From assembly GCA_022478985.1 (NCBI GenBank), contig JAKSZP010015905.1, positions 106,215 through 170,214 of the forward strand: 64,000 bases of DNA, read 5' to 3'. Below the pieces are notes generated by a model. The model saw nothing but the letters and a program-made list of their open reading frames with translations, was not told where the DNA came from and searched no databases. The position numbers and the translations under genes are program-made. Within the stretch, counting starts at the first letter, position 1. Each line of letters opens with the position of its first letter. Below, one piece after another: positions 57,145 to 64,000 of this stretch. This stretch comes from Massospora cicadina. Its lineage: Eukaryota > Entomophthoromycota > Entomophthoromycetes > Entomophthorales > Entomophthoraceae.

Positions 57145-58070
57145 CTAGAGTCTTCGCCTTCCCAGGATAACCATCAATAAAACCGTCATAATAACCCAGA
57201 TGATTTCTAGGTGGAGTGGTCCGGCAGGAACCCATATGCGCCCTTGAAACCACACTATCTCATCCTTCACGTGGTAACCTCTGGTAATGTCATCTTGACT
57301 CAACGCGCTCAGAAAGAACCATAATATAATTGGCTGACAAAGGGTAAAAAAAACTACCTTTCTTAACACACCATATTTCTCAGCATTTTCTAGAGGAGCG
57401 AGCGCTGAACCACAGGCCAAGGGAGAGGGAGGTTGAGATACAATGTTATCCAGTGGAATAATCAACTGGGTATTGTGCACCTCTACCTCCTTATGATTGG
57501 GGGCTATTGCAGGGTTGTGACTCAAAGTGACTGACAAATTATTCTCCTTACCCTTCGTAAACTCATAGGAAAACACAAAATGGGTTAGGATCACATGCCA
57601 GCGGGTTTACCATGGGGTCAAGACATAAGGTGCTCGGTAGTACAACAAGGCATGGTGATATGTACATATGCAGAAGGGTTGTGATTAGCCATGCAAATAA
57701 TGACGCCATTAAGCCAGCGCCTCAACCACTGCCAATAACTCTTTATTATAAACAGCGTAGTTTAACTCAGTTAGAGACATCTTCTGAGAAAATTAACCCA
57801 TTGGATGCTCCATTCCATCTTCACCTACTTGTAATAAGGCAGCTGCTATGGCGAATTTGGAGGCATCAGTAGACACAATGAACTCCTTTTTGGGATCAAC
57901 ATGGCGAAGGATGGACGTGGAAAACGGGTGCACTTTACTGCTTGGAAGGCATCCTGCAGCATGGGGGACCACTGGAGAAATTTAGCTCCACTCGCCTTAT
58001 ACAGGGGCGCCGCCACCTTAGTGAGATTTGGTTTTAATTTCTTAAGGAACTTACACGTCCCAAAAAACAT
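57145..58070 (-). pseudogene. RT connection and RNase H relic of element E
   Basis: FFGTCKFLKKLKPNLTKVAA (57980-58065) is the connection motif of Gypsy polymerases, and SGAKFLQWSPMLQDAFQAVK follows. RNase H pieces continue to 57594-57145, where TKGKENNLSVTLSHNPAIAP stands in the position of the RNase H end and linker to integrase. Confidence 0.72.
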
Positions 58071-58079
58071 CTCAATTCC

Positions 58080-58900
58080 TTGACTGAAGTGGGGTTAGGC
58101 TACTCATGAATCGCCTTCTCCTTGTCTGGAGTTATCAAGTGTCCTTGGTCAGAAATGATGTTGCTCATGAAGGTGACCTAAGACTTGAAAAATTTGCACT
58201 TACTGATTTTCAGTGTAAGGTCGGATGCCTTTACCCTCTCCAAAATTGCTGAAGATGTACTGCATGGTACTCATGATCAGGGAAAACACCAGAAAGTCAT
58301 CCATGTGGCAACCGCGCATACCCTCAGCAGGTCCCCCTAAGCCTCATCAATATGGCGTTGAAAGATAGCAGGGGTATTTTTAAGCCCAAAGGGCATGATA
58401 TGAAATTTGCAAATTCCTTTTCTGGTAGGAAATTCAGTTAACCACATCTGGACCTTCTTGACACATATCTGATTTAACGCGTTTAAGCAATCCAGTTTTT
58501 AGAAGACTTTCGCCTTCTCCACATAGCGTGCAATATGTGAGTCCAGTGGGATGGGATGTAAATCTGGTACAGTGGCATCGTTTAGGTTCCCATATTCTAC
58601 ACGTGGGCGTAAAGTACCATCAGCTTCTCCACAAAGAGAAGTGGGGAAAATACTAGTGAGGTACGCCGAAAATTGCGCCTTTGGCTAACTGCTCCTTAAC
58701 TCACACATCTAATGCAGCTTCCTCCCGTACAGTCAAAGGGTAATTCAGGAAAGATATAAGCACCAGATCAATGGTGAGCTTGAACTCTCAATCAAACTCT
58801 GCTTTACCTGGTAGTATATTGGTTAAAGCCGCATTAAACGAAGATTTTAACCCCTCCAAACAGGAAGCTAAGGGTACCTCCAGAGAGGGCTTTAGTAACG
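58080..58900 (-). pseudogene. Reverse transcriptase relic of element E
   Basis: Read on the minus strand: REEAALDV and EQLAKGAIF, CGEADGTLRPRVEYGNLND (near 58570-58630), KLDCLNALNQI, KGICKFHIMPFGLKNTPAIF (near 58365-58425, the PFGL-x-N-A-P-A-x-F motif) and an MDDFLVFS-type active site (near 58280-58305) where the Tyr is His. Stops and frameshifts throughout. Confidence 0.78.
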
Positions 58901-59211
58901 GAGCAAGTCTGAGTGTGTGGATACTGTGCCAGTGGGGCAGATCACTCTGAGAATCATCCTCAGTTAAAGGGACTACTAATATATGACCATTTTTTCATGT
59001 TAAGGACAAGGTATTGTCTTTCAAGTTTGTTCAGACGCCAAATTTCGCCACCACTCTACACTCAAAATAATGGGGTACAAGTGGTTTTTGATTTCTTGGA
59101 AACGGTCTGAAAAAAGATACTTGCCCACTTGATCATCCACTAACCCTAGAATATTCAGCGTGGGAATACCTTAGGAAGGCCCTCCCCTAACCATAATAAC
59201 TGGAAAGTAAT

Positions 59212-59484
59212 TCAACTCAAATACTCGGCTAGGTTTTGGTCAATAAAATTCTTAGAAAAACCTTTGTCCACATATATAGTTGTGCTGATTTTCCCTAAAG
59301 GGGATGAAAGGGTAGCAGTCAACAAAAAATATCCAGAATGGTCTTTAGACAAAGCAGAAAACGCCAACACCTCTCCAAAAAAACTCTTTATCAGGAATAA
59401 ATATGCTTCCAGGATACGTCCTGCATCATAAAATAGAGAGGGATAATTAACTACTCTTACTACTGAGGCCACATATCCTACCAT
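59212..59484 (-). pseudogene. Retropepsin relic of element E
   Basis: GYFLLTATLSSPLGKISTTI followed by YVDKGFSKNFIDQNLAEYL: the D-S-G-A-S motif of Gypsy proteases has become DKGFS while NFID is kept. Open for 90 codons. Confidence 0.65.
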
Positions 59485-59499
59485 ATCTTCAGCAGTTGT

Positions 59500-60560
59500 A
59501 TAAACATTTTCATATTTTAAACGTAGTTTTTTTCCACCTCCTGAGTTCTGCGGATCATGGTAGGAATCAAGCGGGGGTTCTCAGGGATAATTTGATATAT
59601 TAAATGGGGTCCTCATCAGAGCTGTGAGAGCTAATAAACGACTCATTTTCTTGTATGTCATTCACATTATAAAATGCGTTTTCAGGCTTCAATGACACCA
59701 TACCTGCTCTGATGGCCAGTGTGTTTCGTTATCCAGTGCCATCACCACCAAGCCCTTAGTTGATGATTTTGTCTGCACTGTGGAAACGCGGTGCAAAGAA
59801 AATATGTTCTTGTTGATTTGTTTTTCGTTAGATTCAGGTCTAGACTCTCCCAGACCTTCAAATTCCGCCAAAATTGATAGGGACTTGGTGGTGAGCTCTG
59901 CTCCATTCAAGAGAAAAATACTAGTTGTGGTCACTTTATCTATAAGGGCAGTCACGGATGAAATCATTGTGGTGGAATCATCTGAAACATATAATCTAAA
60001 CTTGGGGCTAGGCCCCTGTTCACCTTCAAATTTTTCAGAACTCAAAGGTTTATAAGGATAAGATTCCTCGTTTTTGAGGGGTGCACACAACTTTTTGTGG
60101 CCCGTATTTATAGGGGCCAACCTGGGTGAAACAATGACGGCCAAATTACTGGGCCCCTTCTGGGTTGGGGCGAGGAAAACGACCCATAGAGCTTCAATCA
60201 TTTGGTTAAAGTTGGGATGAGGCAACTGCCAAATCAGGAAGTTTCTCATGGGGAGGTTCAAGGTAGAATGGAGAAATGATATTTTATGATGTCAGGCAAT
60301 GGTAGGGCCTGAGCTTAATCACAAAATTCATTCATGTATAATTTCACTGGGTGACCAGCTTGGTGCAGAGAAAAGAACTCATAGAAGGTGTGGATGGAAG
60401 ATACGTCCAGATGACGAGGCTCCAGGACATGCTCCAATCCCTCCAATGATCTCCACAATAGCGGATGTGTACAAAACACTAAAAAAACCAGTTGGCGGGC
60501 TCTGGAGACAGCCAATATAGAAAATCCATCCCATACAAGGGTGGACCAGAACCATACAAT
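59500..60560 (-). pseudogene. Gag relic of element E
   Basis: The 190-codon piece 59689-60261 contains NTGHKKLCAP, the remnant of a CCHC knuckle (near 60080-60110), followed by a Ser/Thr-rich linker. Upstream frames (60560-60262) give a capsid-like helical pattern in broken form. It would encode the nucleocapsid precursor. Confidence 0.55.
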
Positions 60561-60880
60561 TTGTTATTATCCAAATAAGCTTCCAACAAGAGGGAAGCCA
60601 GGGCCTGTTGAGATTTGGAGTAAATCTAGGGGGAAGATGGGGAATTGCAACATAGGATCACAAAGATTCTGAGACCACCACGTACAAACAGGAAGGGTGG
60701 GCACTTCCTAGTTGGTAGTTGCAAGAATAACGCCTAGACGCACCAATACAAAATCAAATGAGAAAACTGTGGTGAGCACCATAGTGGCCATGACAAAAAC
60801 CATCACACCTAATTTAAACATTAAGAAATCCCTTCGTGGATAATTCTGATGCATATAAAATAAAAAGGTTGGTTTACTAA
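60561..60880 (-). other. Leader region of element E
   Basis: Between the 5' LTR and gag. No clear ORF. The sequence next to the LTR (minus strand TTAGTAAACCAACC) does not give a TGG-starting primer site, so this element may use another priming mode or the site has decayed. Confidence 0.35.
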
Positions 60881-61776
60881 TGTAAATATAGCGTCTGTAA
60901 CTCTCTCGTTCCCAGAGAGGTGGTACAGGATGCATACCCACACCTCCAGGGAACTAGCTATTAGCAGTATGGGAAACAGGGCACCGCGGAGGGTGCCAGT
61001 GCAGAAGGGACTCAGGGCAAGGGTGTACAACGTGGTATACAGGATAAGATAACTAATAAATAACAAAACTTGGGTAGATCCCAAAGGTAAGTCCATGCCA
61101 AAGTGTAGATTGGTGCTAGAAAACTTGAATGCCTTGATCTGGAGGTGACCAGGGTGGCCCAAAGGTGCACTGGAAACTTTAATTAATTGAGATAAGATAA
61201 AGTGGTTAATGTTGTTGGAGTCCTTATTGAAGAGCTTACACACTGGTTAATCCAAGGAACCATAATTTTAAAAAATGTAATATAATGGGGAATGTTTATT
61301 AAAAGAGTTGACCAATGGTGAAAGTTGGTCTTGAGGGAACATATTTAAAAAATTGGTGAGGAATTGTCCATTGGTGGAAGTGGTACTAAGCTTAGTGCAC
61401 TAATAAGCGCATGCTTCCAGTGGCTTGGGTGCTTTAGCTTGAGTATGCCTGAGCTTGAGAAATCTATTGGAGGCATGGCTAACCCAATTTAGAAATATCA
61501 AATATCAAATGGGCTTTGAGACTCCGTTTGCTGATCTACAGAACCAAAACATCGCCATTGGTAAATAAATAGTTTGTATTAATTCTCTTGCATTCACACA
61601 GGTCTGAGCATTGTGCACATCCCCTAGACTGACCTGGGCATTTCTAGCCTTAACCCAGCGGTGGTCTAGGGTATGTCTGAGGTCAGGGAGTCCTGCTAAC
61701 TTCACCTTTCTACCCTATTGATGAAAAGCCTTACCATTTTTGTTGGTCCCCATAATTATGTCATCAGACCATGACA
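60881..61776 (-). repeat. 5' LTR of element E
   Basis: Partner of 54955-55851. Ends (plus-strand view) ATGTCATCAGACCATGACA, then TSD GTCTA. Confidence 0.93.
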
Positions 61777-61781
61777 GTCTA

Positions 61782-63175
61782 GCCCTTGCTAGAGTTCAAT
61801 TTCTTTTTCTAGCACTAGTGGTGCTCAACCCAAAAACTAGTGTTCATTCTCACATATTTATTGGTTTAAAAACCTACTGTTATACATCCTCCCTCCCCCA
61901 AAGAGGCGACATAGGCGGAATCATCCCCAAGTCAAGAATTACTAATGAAAAATTAATATATATATATGACTTTTATATGTGTAATATTATTTTTTCCCTA
62001 AATTTTATCAAATTTTTATTGTTTTCTTTCTTATTTTTATATGGGACATGACCTTCACTTTGCGCAGCGGTCCATCTTTTTATTTATTATTCCCCAAATT
62101 GGTTCCTAAATATACTCTGGCTACATTTTTCTAAGATTAAGAAGTCTTATTTTTCAAAAATTGATCATTTATTTTGGTACAGTTGTCCCTTTTTAAGACT
62201 TACCCAAAAAATGTCAGGACATACCCATCTCAATGGTTCAGTAATCCTTTGGGAACACTTTTACTGTTTTTTTCTTGGATCCATTTGTTGAATTTTCGGT
62301 CTATTAAGGATGGCTGCTTCTTCTTATGCAGTAAGGAGGAGTTTTGAATGTCTATTGTATGAAGACAACAGACCAGACGGTGACTATAGTTAAGATTTAA
62401 CTCCTTAGTAATTTAACTTGAAGTTGTATTCTTCTGTCGCTACTTAGACGATGGAACGCTGCCCTGATCTTCCTGATCTTAAGTAAATCCTCAACTTAAT
62501 ACAACGTATAGTATCAATACTAAAAACTTATAAATTAAACTATAGAACTGTAGGAATATTTGATGATTAATATTTGATTATATTATATTACTATGAACTT
62601 GGGACAATTTATAGGGTTTGATGTTCACCACATCTTACCCATGACGCCTCAATTCTTATGGCACTTGGCCAGAGAAAGTAACGAGTTTGTTTGAGGGTCT
62701 ACAATCCATTCAACTTGAGACATCCCAAACATCTCAGAGTCAGTCTCAAACTCGGAATTATACTCAAGACAGCGTTTCTAACGCATCTTCAAATAGCTGA
62801 ACCAATATTCATCTCAAGCAATCAGCAGCACATACCAAGGCGATTCATACCACTAATTAGTGATAATTCTGATCAAAAATTTGATTGACATTAAAAACTA
62901 ATTTCAACATAGACCAACAAAGCCCACGTGCACGGGTCATTTAGTTGGCTATTATTTTAGGTCTGACTAAACCAACAAAGCCCCCATGCCCATGTCATCA
63001 TAGTCAAATATTATTAAGTGGAATCGCTAGGCCACAAATCTTAAGCTGTACATAAGCTTAAAATATTCCTGATCTATATCACTGATATCTGATATGATTC
63101 ATAATAAATTAAGCTCATTAACATTATTATGTCCCTATTGAATATCTGACAATTAGATTCAGTCAACAACCCAAC
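61782..63175. other. AT-rich unassigned segment, includes F's 3' LTR
   Basis: Continuation of 53191-54949 after element E. TGGTGCTCAACCC at 61823-61835 resembles a primer-binding site. No gene recognised; the short open stretches (61740-62051, 62691-62888) have no motif. The part next to 63176 must be F's 3' LTR (minus-strand start TGTTGGGTTGTTGAC), but its far end cannot be set without a second copy. A roughly 70-bp unit with ACCAACAAAGCCC repeats at about 62911 and 62971. Confidence 0.4.
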
Positions 63176-64000
63176 ATTTCCCCACCTTGACTGGATATAA
63201 ATGGTAGTATTCTTTTCTCTGATTCACAATGTCCAACTTTTCTCGCTCATCCAAGTATGAATGATACCTCAATAGTCTTTCTGCTGCTGACCAATAAATC
63301 TTCTTATGACTAAGCAATTCTATGCGGCATGCTATGGTTAACTTTGCATGTTGCCCATGATTTCACAAGCTGGATTGCTCAGTTACGCTTCCACAATCCT
63401 TGAGGGTTCAGTTTTGCGTCCCTCAGTAATTTCACCAATCATTGATGAACCCAAGCAAGCCCCCTTGGCCCCAAGTACTGTTCATCAAACTTCTCATTGG
63501 GTTGAGATTTGTTTAAAATTTGCATTTCTTTGATTTGATCTAACTCTCCTCCCCTCCTGAATTAGAGTTACCTAGTTTCAATGACAACTTAGCGCATATT
63601 TCTGAATAAAGGTTTATATTTAGTTATTTCTTAACTTTTCTATATTTTTAATACTTTTTTATTATTATTAATATTTTTATATTATTTCTTATACCTTTCT
63701 CTTATTTTAACTTTTTAATATTATTATTTTTATTGTTTTTTATTCTTTATTCTTTATGATACAGATGAAGAACTTGGCGTGTACTCAATTCACAACCCAG
63801 CTGCCTTGATCCTTTATGGTATATACATCTTTGGACAATTTCTCCAATACAATAAACGGACCTTTCCAAAGCAAGGCGCGCTTGTGCGCGCAGCCTGCGC
63901 TATGAGTATCATGATATACTCTAAGCCTCCTCTTTAAATTTAGTCACTGCTGCTCATTTAGTGTTGTCATAGCTCTTTTGACTAGTTTTTCAAATAATCA
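63176..64000 (-). mobile_element. 3' end of Ty3/Gypsy element F, runs off the window
   Basis: The minus strand at about 63960-63740 encodes an integrase C-terminal region with ALLWKGPFIVLEKLSKDVYH, a typical Gypsy motif, followed in broken frames by SWVVN and HAKFF. About 600 bp on, the purine-rich AGTCAAGGTGGGGAAA (63177-63192) touches TGTTGGGTTGTTGAC, a polypurine tract and LTR start. An IYWSAAERLLRYHSYLDERE-type peptide lies between them in one frame (about 63230-63300). Only the end of pol is in the window. Confidence 0.65.

Larger units (their letters stand above)
54955..61776 (-). mobile_element. Ty3/Gypsy element E, complete, minus strand
   Basis: LTRs 54955-55851 and 60881-61776 (897 and 896 bp) are highly similar. 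Perfect 5-bp TSD GTCTA at 54950-54954 and 61777-61781. The minus strand begins TGTCATGGTCTGATGACA. Order from right to left: gag, protease, reverse transcriptase, RNase H, integrase, polypurine tract. It is a different family from A, B and C. All genes are broken, although the LTRs are still very alike. Confidence 0.93.

Noticed and set aside
61940..62040. AT-rich stretch as a centromere or origin
   Set aside because: Only a short TA run and T-rich sequence; nothing specific.

Overview
The window is eukaryotic genomic DNA consisting almost entirely of transposable elements. The element set (Ty3/Gypsy LTR retrotransposons with GPQGLCNAPATFQ-type and YxDD-type reverse transcriptase motifs, LINEs with an APE-type endonuclease, a Helitron, a tRNA-derived SINE) fits a large, repeat-rich genome, most likely a fungus. 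The sequence alone does not fix the lineage. I found no intact host gene, no functional tRNA or rRNA, and nothing prokaryotic. Nearly every open reading frame is a piece of a decayed transposon protein, broken by stops and frameshifts, so most coding calls are pseudogenes.

The main result is a multi-level nest of insertions that can be unpicked base by base from target-site duplications (TSDs) and interrupted repeats. The oldest framework is a plus-strand Ty3/Gypsy element, C, whose parts are spread over 8580-53190. Its 5' LTR (8580-8639 plus 15187-15870) was split by Gypsy element A (8640-15181, TSD AATAG). Its internal region is 15871-24365 and carries a foreign-looking cassette, R, at about 16145-19500. 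Its 3' LTR (24366-24371, 47184-47771, 53021-53190) was split by Gypsy element B (24372-47178, TSD GTTGG) and by minus-strand LINE3 (47772-53020). The 5' LTR of B was split by a 15.5-kb Helitron (24689-40152, TC...CTAG inserted between A and T). The Helitron carries LINE1 (25061-33077, 18-bp TSD), a second Helitron-like 5' end (33153), LINE2 (33647-38916, perfect 16-bp TSD) and a tRNA-Gly-like SINE (39108-39392, perfect 17-bp TSD).

To the left, 1-1780 is a second, inverted copy of the R gene. Positions 2640-7009 are a minus-strand LTR element, G, with a gag-like interior but no visible polymerase, inserted in an old degraded segment. To the right, 54955-61776 is a complete but dead minus-strand Gypsy element, E (TSD GTCTA), and 63176-64000 is the 3' end of another minus-strand Gypsy element, F, that runs off the window.

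Ages can be ranked: C first, then A, B and LINE3; the Helitron after B; and LINE1, LINE2 and the SINE after the Helitron. The two most unusual contents are LINE1 ORF1, which contains a long run of 13-residue repeats (W-x3-G-F-S/T-x3-A-x2), and the twice-occurring R gene, which I could not assign to any known family.
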